From: Streptomyces sp. B1I3
GTDB lineage: Bacteria > Actinomycetota > Actinomycetes > Streptomycetales > Streptomycetaceae
Assembly (NCBI RefSeq): GCF_030816615.1
Contig: NZ_JAUSYD010000001.1
Coordinates: 3,224,001 to 3,288,000 of the forward strand
Direction of reading: 5' to 3'
Length of the DNA stretch: 64,000 nucleotides
Both the position numbers and the translations under genes were made by a program. Below, in pieces: positions 53,647 through 62,461 of this stretch (positions are counted from its first letter, which is position 1; every line of letters begins with the position of its first letter). Under the pieces are notes generated by a model, which was not told the origin of the DNA, searched no databases, and saw only the letters and a list, made by a program, of their open reading frames with translations.

Positions 53647-54210
53647 GTGGCAAGGGGCAGCTCGGGATTCGTGGCCGGGCTCACAGCAGCGGCGCTCGCC
53701 GCGGTCTGTTTCCTCGCCTACCAGGCCTCGGCGAACGCGCCGGACTCGGTCGTCGACCCCTCCGCGGGCGCTCCCGGCACCGCCACGACGGCCTCCCCGT
53801 CCCCCAAGCCCGCGCCTCCCGCGCAACCGCTCGCGGTCCCCGCCGACTCCGACACGGGCAAGCGCGTCGTGTACGCGCTGAAGGACCGGCGCGTCTGGCT
53901 CGTGGACGACGCGGAGAAGGCGCTCCGCACGTTCACCGTGATGCCGAGCGCCGTGAGTCCCCTGCCCGGCGTCTACGCGGTGACCTCCCGGTCCGGAAGC
54001 ATCAAGGGCTCGGACGGCGTACCGATCGAACACGTGGTGCGTTTCGCGAACGTCGACGACGTCTCCGTGGGCTTCAGCGCCGCACAGGACAACTCGATGC
54101 AGAGCCCGGACCCCACGCTGAAGACCGGCGGGGTCCGGATGAAGCGTCCCGACGGCGATGCCATGTGGACCTTCGCGACGGTCGGCGCCAAGGTCGTCGT
54201 CGTCCCGTAA
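53647..54210 (+). CDS. Secreted or membrane-anchored protein, L,D-transpeptidase-like without catalytic motif
   Basis: 187 aa. SGFVAGLTAAALAAVCFLAY is a signal/anchor helix; an Ala/Pro/Ser linker follows; then a beta-rich domain starting RVVYALKDRRVWLVDDAEKA. That opening resembles YkuD L,D-transpeptidase folds (strands with RVW and a later PLPGVYAV), but there is no HGTY-type His and no SHGCxR Cys, so catalysis is not expected. GTG at 53647 has GGGGAG 7 nt upstream. It interrupts the t6A/alr genes on the opposite strand. Confidence 0.7.
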   Translation: MARGSSGFVAGLTAAALAAVCFLAYQASANAPDSVVDPSAGAPGTATTASPSPKPAPPAQPLAVPADSDTGKRVVYALKDRRVWLVDDAEKALRTFTVMPSAVSPLPGVYAVTSRSGSIKGSDGVPIEHVVRFANVDDVSVGFSAAQDNSMQSPDPTLKTGGVRMKRPDGDAMWTFATVGAKVVVVP

Positions 54211-54261
54211 GGGGCTCGCGCCCCTGACCGACTGTCCTCGTGTGAGGGGCTTCGCCGCTCG

Positions 54262-54480
54262 CTACGCGGCGTCGCGTCCGGCGGACAGGTGTCCCCGCCC
54301 GTCGTCCTCGTGCTCGTCCTCCTGCCCGTGCCCGCCCCGGGGGTCCGCTTCGCCCGGCGGGGTCGAGACCGCCGACGCGGCCGCACAGGAGGCCAGCAGG
54401 TCCCGCATCGACACGGCCGACGGTGACGGCGGCTCCGCCTGCGGCGACCGCGGCTGCGCTTCTCGCTCGGTTGCGGGCAT
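54262..54480 (-). CDS. 72-aa hypothetical protein preceded by an iron-box-like site
   Basis: ATG at 54480 has GGAGG 6 nt upstream, a clear ribosome site. Product: acidic/Pro-rich N-terminus, VSMRDLLASCAAASAVSTPP (split here), then His/Asp/Glu/Gly-rich HGQEDEHEDDGRGH, which could bind metal. No family recognised. The likely DmdR1/IdeR site 44 bp upstream suggests expression when iron is low. Confidence 0.6.
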   Translation of the reverse strand: MPATEREAQPRSPQAEPPSPSAVSMRDLLASCAAASAVSTPPGEADPRGGHGQEDEHEDDGRGHLSAGRDAA

Positions 54481-54524
54481 TGCATGCCTCCTCGGGCTTC
54501 GACGGGGGACCCGGCCGGCCTGAA

Positions 54525-54540
54525 GTTAGGTAGACCTAAC
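54525..54540. promoter_or_regulatory. Iron-box-like DmdR1/IdeR operator
   Basis: GTTAGGTAGACCTAAC: 7-bp perfect arms with a 2-nt centre. Over 19 nt it matches about 14 positions of the TTAGGTTAGCCTAACCTAA-type consensus. Immediately upstream of the 72-aa gene. Confidence 0.6.
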
Positions 54541-54650
54541 CAAGTCTCCCACCCATGTGACCACGGCCGACGCCCCCCGCGCAACATTTTACCGACAGCC
54601 TGTCGGAACATGAGGACACGGTTCGGCCCCGGCCGCCCGCCCGGCACGTG

Positions 54651-55169
54651 TCAGACCGCGGCGAAATCCGTCCGCAGCCCCGCCCAGCGCGCCCCGGTCC
54701 CCACCAGCGTCACGGTGCGGCGCTCGTCGTCGGTGTCACCGACGGCGCGGTCGATGACCACCTGGAGCCGGTCGTCCGACAGCTCCTCGACCTTGCCGTC
54801 GCCCCACTCCACGACGACGACCGAGTCCGGCAGCGACACGTCGAGATCGAGGTCCTCCATCTCGTCCAGCCCTCCGCCCAGCCGGTACGCGTCGACGTGG
54901 ACCAGGGCGGGACCCGTGCCCAGCGGCGGGTGGACCCGGGCGATCACGAAGGTGGGCGAGGTGACGGCGCCGCGTACCCCGAGGCCCTCGCCGAGGCCCC
55001 GGGTCAGGGTGGTCTTCCCGGCACCCAGCTCGCCGGTGAGCATCACCAGGTCGCCGGGGGCCAGGAGGCCGGCGATGCGGCGGCCGAGGTCCCGCATCTC
55101 TTCGGGGGACTCGACGGCGAGGTCCAGGGTGACGGCGCCGGGTGCGGCGGTCTCGTGTGCTGCTTCCAT
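54651..55169 (-). CDS. tsaE: t6A biosynthesis ATPase TsaE
   Basis: 172 aa. P-loop MLTGELGAGKTTLTRGLGEG, then SPTFVIARVHPP and LVHVDAYRLGG, and VVVVEWGDGKVEEL. It couples ATP hydrolysis to the TsaBD complex. ATG at 55169 is preferred to TTG 55178. It follows the hydrolase and alr genes on the same strand, in an order shared with mycobacteria. Confidence 0.94.
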   Translation of the reverse strand: MEAAHETAAPGAVTLDLAVESPEEMRDLGRRIAGLLAPGDLVMLTGELGAGKTTLTRGLGEGLGVRGAVTSPTFVIARVHPPLGTGPALVHVDAYRLGGGLDEMEDLDLDVSLPDSVVVVEWGDGKVEELSDDRLQVVIDRAVGDTDDERRTVTLVGTGARWAGLRTDFAAV

Positions 55170-55220
55170 GCCGTCCAACGTTACGGCCTCGCCCCCGCGG
55201 GGGAGTGCGGCCGCCAGGGG

Positions 55221-56441
55221 TCAGGGCGTCTCGGCCGGAACCGCGCCGATGCGTACCAGCAGGTCCGCGAGCCGGTCGGTGACCGTCTCCGGGTGTTCCA
55301 GCATCACGAGGTGACCCGCGTCCGGCACGATGACCAGTTCCGCGTCCGGGAGCTCGTCCGCGATGGCCTCGCTGTGCGAGCTGGGCGTCACCAGGTCCTT
55401 GTCACCGGCCAGGATCAGCACGGGGATGTCCCGAAAGGCGGGCAGCGCGCCGCTCTTGTCGTGTTCCGTGAACGCCGGGTAGAACTCCGCGACGACATCG
55501 ATCGGCGTCGACTCGATGAGCCGCTCGGCGAACCGGGCGACCGCCGGGTCCACGTCACGTGATCCGAACGAGTACCGCTTGATCAGCCCCGCGAACAGGT
55601 CGGCGGTCGCCCGGCGCCCGCGCTCCACCAGCTCCGCCTGCGAGCCGAGTGCCTTGAGCACCCCGGGGAGCACCCGGCGGACCGCGTTCACCCCGGCCAC
55701 CGGCAGCCCGAAGTTCACCTCGCCGAGCTTCCCGCTCGACGTGCCGACGAAGGCCACGGCGGCGACCCGGTCGCGGATCAGCTCGGGGTACCGGTCGGCG
55801 AGGGCCATCATCGTCATGCCGCCCATCGAGTGCCCCACCAGCACCAGCGGGCCCTCGGGGGCCGCCGCGTCGATGACCGCCTTGAGATCGCGGCCGAGCT
55901 GGTCGATGCCGATCGGTACGCCCTCGGCCTGCGCCCTGCCCCGCTCGGATCGGCCGTGGCTGCGCTGGTCCCAGTGGACCGTGCGGACCAGCCCGCGCAG
56001 CGCGGCCCGCTGGAAGTGCCAGGAATCCTGACCGAGGCAGTAACCGTGGCTGAAGACGACGGTGACGGGCATCGGGGGCTTTTGGCCGAAGAGCCTGCGC
56101 CGGCGCGAACCGGAGCCGGAGCCCGCCTGCGGCCGCTCGCCGGACTCCGCCGTGCTGCTGTCCGGTTCGACCTCGTCGACCTCGTAGTACAGCTCGGTGC
56201 CGTCGTCCGCGACAGCGCGGCCGGGCTGTCCGCGCAGCGACCCGTACGGGCCCGAGGCGTCCAGCGCCAGGCGCGCCTTCTTGCGCATGCCGCGGCCCAC
56301 CGTGAGCCGTTCGACGGCGACTCCGGCGGCCGCGCCGGCGGCGACGACGCCTATCGCCGCCCCGGCGAGGCCCGCCCGCCGCCAGCCGGCCGCGGCGACG
56401 GCCGCCGTCGCCGCCACGTCCCCCGCGCTGGTCTCGCTCAC
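55221..56441 (-). CDS. Alpha/beta hydrolase with N-terminal membrane segment
   Basis: 406 aa. A hydrophobic start (AGLAGAAIGVVAAGAAAGVA) may anchor the protein. The hydrolase domain has VFSHGYCLGQDSWHF, nucleophile Ser in LVGHSMGGMTMM, acid in LAGDKDLVTPSSHS and His in DAGHLVMLEHPE: a complete triad. Substrate unknown. GTG at 56441. It lies between alr and tsaE, as in other actinobacteria, suggesting a conserved but unassigned envelope or housekeeping role. Confidence 0.88.
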   Translation of the reverse strand: MSETSAGDVAATAAVAAAGWRRAGLAGAAIGVVAAGAAAGVAVERLTVGRGMRKKARLALDASGPYGSLRGQPGRAVADDGTELYYEVDEVEPDSSTAESGERPQAGSGSGSRRRRLFGQKPPMPVTVVFSHGYCLGQDSWHFQRAALRGLVRTVHWDQRSHGRSERGRAQAEGVPIGIDQLGRDLKAVIDAAAPEGPLVLVGHSMGGMTMMALADRYPELIRDRVAAVAFVGTSSGKLGEVNFGLPVAGVNAVRRVLPGVLKALGSQAELVERGRRATADLFAGLIKRYSFGSRDVDPAVARFAERLIESTPIDVVAEFYPAFTEHDKSGALPAFRDIPVLILAGDKDLVTPSSHSEAIADELPDAELVIVPDAGHLVMLEHPETVTDRLADLLVRIGAVPAETP

Positions 56442-56519
56442 CGTGCCGTGCTCCCTCGTCGTAGTCGTCGTCGGGCCGGAGCCGGCCGGACCTGCCCCCG
56501 GCCGGCGCGGGCCGGTTGC

Positions 56520-57719
56520 TCAGCCCCGGCCGCGGACCCCGCCCGTCGCGCCGGTCTTCCGGGCTCCATGGCCTGTGCCCGCCCCGTCGCGATAGACACG
56601 GGGCACGCGCCCGCCGATGCGCGTGACGATCTCGTACGCGATCGTGTCCGCCGCCACCGCCCAGTCCTCGGCCGTCGGCTCACCCCGGTCCCCGGGACCG
56701 AAGATCACCGCCTCCGCACCCGGCTCCGGGGTGTCCCCCCCGAGGTCGACCACGAACTGGTCCATGGCCACGCGGCCCGCCACCGTCCGTCGCCGGCCGG
56801 CGACGAGGACGGGACCGCGGCCCGACGCGTGACGCGGGATGCCGTCCGCGTAGCCCAACGGCACCAGGGCGAGGGTCGTCTCGGCGGTGGTCGTGTAGTG
56901 GTGCCCGTAGCTGATGCCGTGGCCCGGCGGGACCTGCTTGACCAGGGCCACGGAGGCGGCGAGCGTCATGACCGGGCGCAGCCCGAAGTCGGCCGGCGTG
57001 CCCAGCTCGGGGCTGGGCGAGATGCCGTACATCGCGATCCCGGTGCGTACGAGGTCGAAGTGGGACTCGGGCACCGTGAGCGTCGCCGGGGAGTTGGCGA
57101 TGTGCCGCACCTCGGGCCGGACGCCCTCCTTCTCGGCGTACGTCACCATGTCGCGGAAGACGTTCAGCTGGGCGGCGATCGAGGGGTGGCCCGGCTCGTC
57201 GGCGCAGGCGAAGTGCGACCAGAGGCCGGTGACGCGCAGGATGCCCTCGGCCTCCGCGGCGCGGGCGGCCGAGACGAGCTCCGGCCAGTCGGCCGGCTGG
57301 CAGCCGTTGCGCCCCAGGCCCGTGTCGGCCTTGAGCTGGACGCGGGCCGGGATTCCGGCCTCCGTGGCGGCGGCGACGACCTCGCCGAGCGCCCACATGC
57401 CGCTCACCGACACGTCGATGTCGGCCTCGATCGCCTCCCGCCACGGGCCGCCCGGCGTCCAGAGCCAGCACATCACCCGGCCACCGAGTCCGGCCGCGCG
57501 CAGGGCGAGTGCCTCCTGCGGTGTGGCGGTTCCCAGCCAGGTCGCGCCCGCCTGCAGCGCGGCCTCGGCGCAGCGCACCGCGCCGTGCCCGTAGGCGTCC
57601 GACTTCACCACCGCCATGAGCTGCGCGCCGGACGCCCGCGTGCGCAGGGCGCGCACATTGGCACGCAACGCGGCGAGGTCGATCTCGGCACGGGCTCTCA
57701 GGGTCGCTGTCTCGTTCAT
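56520..57719 (-). CDS. alr: Alanine racemase
   Basis: 399 aa PLP enzyme making D-Ala for peptidoglycan. The PLP Lys is in AVVKSDAYGHGAV (about 40); the second-site Tyr is in MYGISPSPELG; GYADGIPRHASGRG and the C-terminal MDQFVVDLGGD follow. The last 25 residues are a low-complexity Gly/Arg tail. ATG 57719. Confidence 0.96.
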   Translation of the reverse strand: MNETATLRARAEIDLAALRANVRALRTRASGAQLMAVVKSDAYGHGAVRCAEAALQAGATWLGTATPQEALALRAAGLGGRVMCWLWTPGGPWREAIEADIDVSVSGMWALGEVVAAATEAGIPARVQLKADTGLGRNGCQPADWPELVSAARAAEAEGILRVTGLWSHFACADEPGHPSIAAQLNVFRDMVTYAEKEGVRPEVRHIANSPATLTVPESHFDLVRTGIAMYGISPSPELGTPADFGLRPVMTLAASVALVKQVPPGHGISYGHHYTTTAETTLALVPLGYADGIPRHASGRGPVLVAGRRRTVAGRVAMDQFVVDLGGDTPEPGAEAVIFGPGDRGEPTAEDWAVAADTIAYEIVTRIGGRVPRVYRDGAGTGHGARKTGATGGVRGRG

Positions 57720-57779
57720 CGCGCCCAGTGTCTCAGAGCCGTACGCCTGTGCCCTCGACCTCCCGGCCCGGTGAGGCGG

Positions 57780-58175
57780 TCACCGGTGCCCGAGCGTGTG
57801 CTCCACGTGGTCGACCAGGACCGGGACGTGGCTGGCCGCGACGTCCTTCACGGCGGTGACCAGGGTGACCGGGCGCCCCTCGCGCACCAGGCCCACGAGG
57901 TCGTCGACGGCCCGGGTGTGGGCGGGGTCCCCGAGCTCGGTGCGGTAGCGGTCCACGAAGTCGTCGTACCGCGCGCCGGTGCGGTCCTCGTGGTACCAGG
58001 TGCGGAGCTCCTTCGAGGGCGTCACGTCCCGGGCCCACACATCGATGGCGGCGTGTTCCTTGGACACCCCGCGCGGCCAGAGCCGGTCGACGAGGACCCG
58101 GATCCCGTCGCCCTCCTGTGGCGGGTCGTAGACCCGTCGTACGCGTACGGCCGTCCCGCTGCCCACACCGATCAC
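57780..58175 (-). CDS. DUF488 family protein
   Basis: 131 aa. VRRVYDPPQEGDGIRVLVDR, LWPRGVSKEHAAIDVWARDV, LRTWYHED: clear DUF488 (YeaO-like) pattern. Function unknown; family members are often near heme or stress genes. GTG at 58175 is used, with VRVRRVYD a possible later start. It sits between nnr and alr in the same direction. Confidence 0.85.
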   Translation of the reverse strand: MIGVGSGTAVRVRRVYDPPQEGDGIRVLVDRLWPRGVSKEHAAIDVWARDVTPSKELRTWYHEDRTGARYDDFVDRYRTELGDPAHTRAVDDLVGLVREGRPVTLVTAVKDVAASHVPVLVDHVEHTLGHR

Positions 58176-58203
58176 CGCCCTGTCCGGGTCCTTCCAGCGT
58201 GGC

Positions 58204-59649
58204 TCAGGCCCGGACGTCCCGCCAGGCCGCGGGGATCGCGTCCGCGACGTCCTGTGCCGCGACCGGTGCCCCGTCCGCCGCCCGGCGGGCCGCGAGCCCG
58301 TGCAGATAGGCGCCCACCGACGCGGCGTCGCGCGGGGCGAGGCCGGCGGCGAGCAGCGAGCCGGTCAGGCCGGAGAGCACGTCGCCGCTGCCCGCCGTGG
58401 CCAGCCAGGACGTGCCCGTCGGGTTGACCCGCACGGGCGCGTCCCCGGCCTCCGCCACCAGGGTCGTCGAACCCTTGAGCAGCACCGTCGCGCGGTAGCG
58501 CGCGGCCAGTTCCCGCACGGCGGCGAGCCGCCCCGCCTCCACCTCCTCGCGCGCCACGCCGAGCAGGGCGGCAGCCTCCCCGGCGTGCGGGGTGAGCACC
58601 GTGGCGGCGGTGCGCGACCGTACGGCCGCGGCGTCCATCAGCCGCAGCCCGTCCGCGTCGATCAGGACGGGGACGTCGGCGGCCAGCACGTCGGAGACCG
58701 CATCGGCCGCCTGCGTGCCGTCACCGAGTCCGGGGCCGGCCACCCACGCCTGGACGCGCCCGGCCTTCGACGGCGGCCCGGGGTGGACCAGGGTCTCCGG
58801 GAAGCGGGCGATCACCGCGTCCGCGCCGGGTCCCGCGTAGCGCACGGCTCCCGCGCCGCCGCGCAGCGCGCCGGCGACCGCGAGGACCGCCGCCCCGGGA
58901 TACCGCTCCGAGCCGGCGGCCACCCCGACCACGCCGCGGCGGTACTTGTCGCTCTCGCCTGCCGGAACGGGCAGGAGGGCGGCGACGTCGGCGTACTGCA
59001 GGGCCTCCAGGTCGGGCCGCCCGGGCAGTTCCGGGGTCAGGCCGATGTCGACGAGCCGCAGGGCGCCCGCGTGTTCGGCCGCCGGGTCGATGAGCAGGGC
59101 CGGCTTGTACGTACCGAAGGTGACCGTCGCGTCCGCCCGGACGGCCGCGCCGGGCACCTGCCCGGTGTCCGCGTCGACGCCGCTCGGCAGGTCGACGGCG
59201 AGGACGGGGGCGTGGCCCCCGGTGACCGCGCGCACCAGCTCCTGGGCCTCGGGGCGCAGGCCGCCGCGTCCGCCGATGCCGGTGATCCCGTCGACGACGA
59301 GGTCGACGGGGCCGAACCCGCCGGGGTCGTCCAGGACCTGGCCGCCCGCCGCCAGGAGCGCGGCCAGGCCCCCTCGGTGGACCTTGTCCGGGGAGGTCAG
59401 CAGAGCCCTGACACCTGCGCCGCGCCGGGCCAGTCTGGCCCCCGCGTGGAGCGTGTCGCCGCCGTTGTCGCCGCTGCCGACGAGGAGGAGGACCCGGGAC
59501 CCGTAGACCCGGCCGTTGCGCCGGAGCAGGTCGCCGCAGGCCACCGCCAGCCCGGCGGCGGCGCGCTGCATCAGGGCGCCGTCCGGCAGCCTTGCCATCA
59601 GCGCCTGTTCGGCGGCCCGTACGGTCTGAACGCTGTACGCATGTCGCAT
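58204..59649 (-). CDS. nnr: Bifunctional ADP-dependent NAD(P)H-hydrate dehydratase / NAD(P)H-hydrate epimerase
   Basis: 481 aa fusion repairing hydrated NAD(P)H. N-terminal epimerase (YjeF_N): VLLLVGSGDNGGDTLHAGAR, DLVVDGITGIGGRGG, VLAVDLPSGVDADTG. C-terminal dehydratase (ribokinase-like): GVVGVAAGSERYPGAAVLAV, VLTPHAGEAAALLG, LLKGSTTLVAEAG and TAGSGDVLSGLTGSLLAAGL with the anion hole and catalytic Asp. ATG 59649, four bases after acpS. Confidence 0.95.
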   Translation of the reverse strand: MRHAYSVQTVRAAEQALMARLPDGALMQRAAAGLAVACGDLLRRNGRVYGSRVLLLVGSGDNGGDTLHAGARLARRGAGVRALLTSPDKVHRGGLAALLAAGGQVLDDPGGFGPVDLVVDGITGIGGRGGLRPEAQELVRAVTGGHAPVLAVDLPSGVDADTGQVPGAAVRADATVTFGTYKPALLIDPAAEHAGALRLVDIGLTPELPGRPDLEALQYADVAALLPVPAGESDKYRRGVVGVAAGSERYPGAAVLAVAGALRGGAGAVRYAGPGADAVIARFPETLVHPGPPSKAGRVQAWVAGPGLGDGTQAADAVSDVLAADVPVLIDADGLRLMDAAAVRSRTAATVLTPHAGEAAALLGVAREEVEAGRLAAVRELAARYRATVLLKGSTTLVAEAGDAPVRVNPTGTSWLATAGSGDVLSGLTGSLLAAGLAPRDAASVGAYLHGLAARRAADGAPVAAQDVADAIPAAWRDVRA

Positions 59650-59653
59650 GTGC

Positions 59654-60022
59654 TCAACCCTCCGCGATCACCACGGCCGACGCCACCCCCGCGTCGTGGC
59701 TCAGCGACACGTGCCAGCCGCGCACACCGAGCTCGGCGGCGCGTGCCGCGACGGTTCCCCGGACCTCCAGGCGGGGCTGCCCGCTGTCCTCGACGCAGAC
59801 CTCGGCGTCCGTCCAGAGCAGTCCGCCCGGGGCGCCGAGCGCCTTGGCCAGGGCCTCCTTGGCGGCGAACCGGGCCGCCAGGGAGGCGATTCCCCGCCTC
59901 TCCCCTCCGGGCAGCAGCAACTCCCGCTCCAGGAAGAGGCGATCGGCCAGCTGGGGCGTGCGCTCCAGCGCCGCGCCGAAGCGTTCGATCTCCGCCACAT
60001 CGATCCCGACCCCAATGATCAC
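59654..60022 (-). CDS. acpS: Holo-acyl carrier protein synthase
   Basis: 122 aa. Transfers 4'-phosphopantetheine from CoA to acyl carrier proteins. [14 protein letters not shown] (Mg Asp/Glu), [13 protein letters not shown] (conserved Lys/Glu) and [19 protein letters not shown] are the three AcpS motifs. GTG 60022. Upstream gap to glmS 14 bp, downstream gap to nnr 4 bp: one operon. Confidence 0.96.
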   Translation of the reverse strand: MIIGVGIDVAEIERFGAALERTPQLADRLFLERELLLPGGERRGIASLAARFAAKEALAKALGAPGGLLWTDAEVCVEDSGQPRLEVRGTVAARAAELGVRGWHVSLSHDAGVASAVVIAEG

Positions 60023-60036
60023 GCGTGCTCACTCAC

Positions 60037-61884
60037 TCATTCGACTGTCACGGACTTCGCCAGATTGCGCGGCTGGTCCACCTCGTTGCCCCGGGCGGTC
60101 GCCAGTTCGCAGGCGAATACCTGCAACGGCACGGTGGCGACCAACGGCTGAAGCAGCGTAGGCGTTACGGGGATCCGGATGAGGTGGTCGGCGTACGGGA
60201 CGACCGTCTCGTCGCCCTCCTCGGCGATGACCACGGTGCGTGCGCCACGCGCCCGGATCTCCTGGATGTTGGACACGATCTTCCCGTGGAGCACCGAGCG
60301 GTTGCGCGGGGACGGCACGATCACGACGACCGGCAGCCCGTCGTCGATGAGCGCGATCGGGCCGTGCTTGAGCTCGCCCGCCGCGAATCCCTCGGCGTGC
60401 ATGTACGCGAGCTCCTTGAGTTTCAACGCGCCTTCCAGGGCCACCGGGTAGCCGACGTGCCGGCCCACGAAGAGCACGGTGTCGCGGTCGGCCAGGGAGC
60501 GCGCCAGCTCCCGTACCGGCTCCATGGTGCCGAGCACCCGTTCGACGGCCACGGACATCTCGGAGAGCTGGCGCACGACGGTGCGGATCTCGTCGCCCCA
60601 CTTGGTGCCGCGCACCTGGCCGAGGTACAGCGCGACGAGGTAGCAGGCGACGAGCTGTGTCAGGAACGCCTTGGTCGAGGCGACCGCGACCTCGGGGCCG
60701 GCGTGCGTGTAGAGGACCGCGTCCGACTCCCTCGGGATCGTCGAGCCGTTCGTGTTGCAGATGGCGAGTACCTTCGCGCCCTGCTCGCGGGCGTGCCGCA
60801 CCGCCATCAGCGTGTCCATGGTCTCGCCGGACTGCGAGATCGCGACGACGAGGGTGCGCTGGTCCAGGATCGGATCGCGGTAGCGGAACTCGCTGGCCAG
60901 TTCCGTCTCGCAGGGGAGCCTGGTCCAGTGCTCGATGGCGTACTTGGCGATCATCCCGGCGTGGAACGCGGTCCCGCACGCGACGACCACGACCTTGTCG
61001 ACCTCGCGGAGCACACCGGGCGGAATGCGTACCTCGTCCAGGCGGAGCACGCCCTCCGCGTCGATCCGCCCGAGGAGCGTGTCGGCGACCGCCTTGGGCT
61101 GGTCGGCGATCTCCTTGAGCATGAAGGAGGCGTACCCGCCCTTCTCGGCCGCGGACGCGTCCCAGTCCACGTGGTACTCGCGCACCTCGGCGGGCCGCCC
61201 GTCGAAGCCGGTGACGGTGACGCCCTCCCGGCGCAGCTCCACCACCTGGTCCTGGCCGAGCTCGATCGCGTCCCGCGTGTGCGCGATGAAAGCGGCCACA
61301 TCGGAGGCGAGGAACATCTCCCCCTCCCCCACGCCCACCACCAGGGGCGAGTTCCGCCGCGCCCCGACGACCACGTCGGGCTCGTCCGTGTGCACGGCGA
61401 CCAGGGTGAACGCCCCCTCCAGGCGGCGGCACACCTGCCGCATGGCCTCCGCGAGGTCCCCGTTCGAGGAGTACGCCTCCGCGAGCAGGTGGGCCACCAC
61501 CTCGGTGTCGGTCTCGGAGGCCAGCGCATGGCCCCGGTCCGCCAGTTCGCCGCGCAGTGCGGCGAAGTTCTCGATGATCCCGTTGTGCACGACGGCGACC
61601 CGGCCCGCGTTGTCGAGGTGCGGGTGCGCGTTGACGTCGGTCGGCCCGCCGTGGGTGGCCCAACGGGTGTGCCCGAGACCGGTGTTCCCACCCGGCAGAG
61701 GCCGGTCCTTGAGCTCCTTCTCCAGATTGACGAGCTTGCCGGCCTTCTTCGCAGCGGCCAGCCCTCCGTCCGAGAGGACGGCGATGCCCGCCGAGTCGTA
61801 GCCCCGGTATTCGAGGCGCTTCAGCCCGGCGACGACGACATCCTGCGCCGACTGGCCACCGACGTATCCCACGATTCCGCACAT
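60037..61884 (-). CDS. glmS: Glutamine--fructose-6-phosphate aminotransferase (isomerizing)
   Basis: 615 aa. Makes glucosamine-6-phosphate for wall amino sugars. Cys1 nucleophile after Met (CGIVGYVGG); RWATHGGPTDVNAHPH and HNGIIEN of the glutaminase domain; two SIS domains with ACGTAFHAGMIAKY, AISQSGETMDTL and the C-terminal AVNVEVDQPRNLAKSVTVE-type end (here GNEVDQPRNLAKSVTVE). ATG 61884 gives Cys at position 2 as required; the longer open frame is not coding. It heads the glmS-acpS-nnr operon. Confidence 0.97.
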   Translation of the reverse strand: MCGIVGYVGGQSAQDVVVAGLKRLEYRGYDSAGIAVLSDGGLAAAKKAGKLVNLEKELKDRPLPGGNTGLGHTRWATHGGPTDVNAHPHLDNAGRVAVVHNGIIENFAALRGELADRGHALASETDTEVVAHLLAEAYSSNGDLAEAMRQVCRRLEGAFTLVAVHTDEPDVVVGARRNSPLVVGVGEGEMFLASDVAAFIAHTRDAIELGQDQVVELRREGVTVTGFDGRPAEVREYHVDWDASAAEKGGYASFMLKEIADQPKAVADTLLGRIDAEGVLRLDEVRIPPGVLREVDKVVVVACGTAFHAGMIAKYAIEHWTRLPCETELASEFRYRDPILDQRTLVVAISQSGETMDTLMAVRHAREQGAKVLAICNTNGSTIPRESDAVLYTHAGPEVAVASTKAFLTQLVACYLVALYLGQVRGTKWGDEIRTVVRQLSEMSVAVERVLGTMEPVRELARSLADRDTVLFVGRHVGYPVALEGALKLKELAYMHAEGFAAGELKHGPIALIDDGLPVVVIVPSPRNRSVLHGKIVSNIQEIRARGARTVVIAEEGDETVVPYADHLIRIPVTPTLLQPLVATVPLQVFACELATARGNEVDQPRNLAKSVTVE

Positions 61885-62010
61885 ATCGCCACCATAAGGC
61901 CGGGGTCCCCGCCCGGGGACGCGCCGAAGCGCCCGCCGCTGCGCCAATGGTGTCCGGCTCCCTGCCGTGCGGGCCGGCGGCCCGCGTGCCCGCACCGCTT
62001 GCCCACCCCT

Positions 62011-62140
62011 TGGCGTCCGCGCGTACGCCCCACGGCCCGGAGGTGTCCGCGCGTACGCCCCCCGGCCCGGAGGTGTCCGCGCGCACGCCCACGGCCCGGA
62101 GGTGTCCGCGCGCACGCCCCCAAGGCCCCGAGGCGTCCGC
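62011..62140. repeat. 30-bp tandem repeats in the glmS upstream spacer
   Basis: Units starting (A/T)GG(T/C)GTCCGCGCG at 62011, 62041, 62071 and 62100 (30, 30, 29 and 31 bp), with a partial copy at 62131-62140. The 577-bp spacer 61885-62461 between glmS and the divergent hypothetical gene holds no credible ORF outside them. Confidence 0.88.
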
Positions 62141-62461
62141 CGGAAGCTTCGCCCGTGATCAGGCGACAGCGCGCCGGACACCGGGCTCACCCCCGCCCCG
62201 CCCCGGACAGCTCGCCGAGGAGACCGGCGAGTTGTCCGGCGGGTGCGCACGAGGGGAATCGGCGTACGGACGGTGCCCCCGGGTCAGGCCGGCGGCGCGC
62301 CCCGTACCCGCCCCGCGCCTGTTCCCTGTCCCCCTGTCAGCGCAGGCTGCTAACCTGCGGCTTCCCCCCTCACCGCTGCCCGCCACCCGTCTGTGTGCCC
62401 ACGCGTCCTCGACTCCGTTCGAGCCCGTGCGGCAACGGCCGTGTCCCCTCCGAGGACGGTC

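Noticed and set aside
62011..62140. CRISPR array
   Set aside because: The units are contiguous tandem repeats with no unique spacers and no cas genes are near; the same applies to repeats at 16090, 26901 and 48125.
60037..62250. 737-aa open frame including glmS
   Set aside because: GlmS needs Cys at position 2 after Met removal; only the ATG at 61884 gives this, and the extension is repeat-derived sequence.
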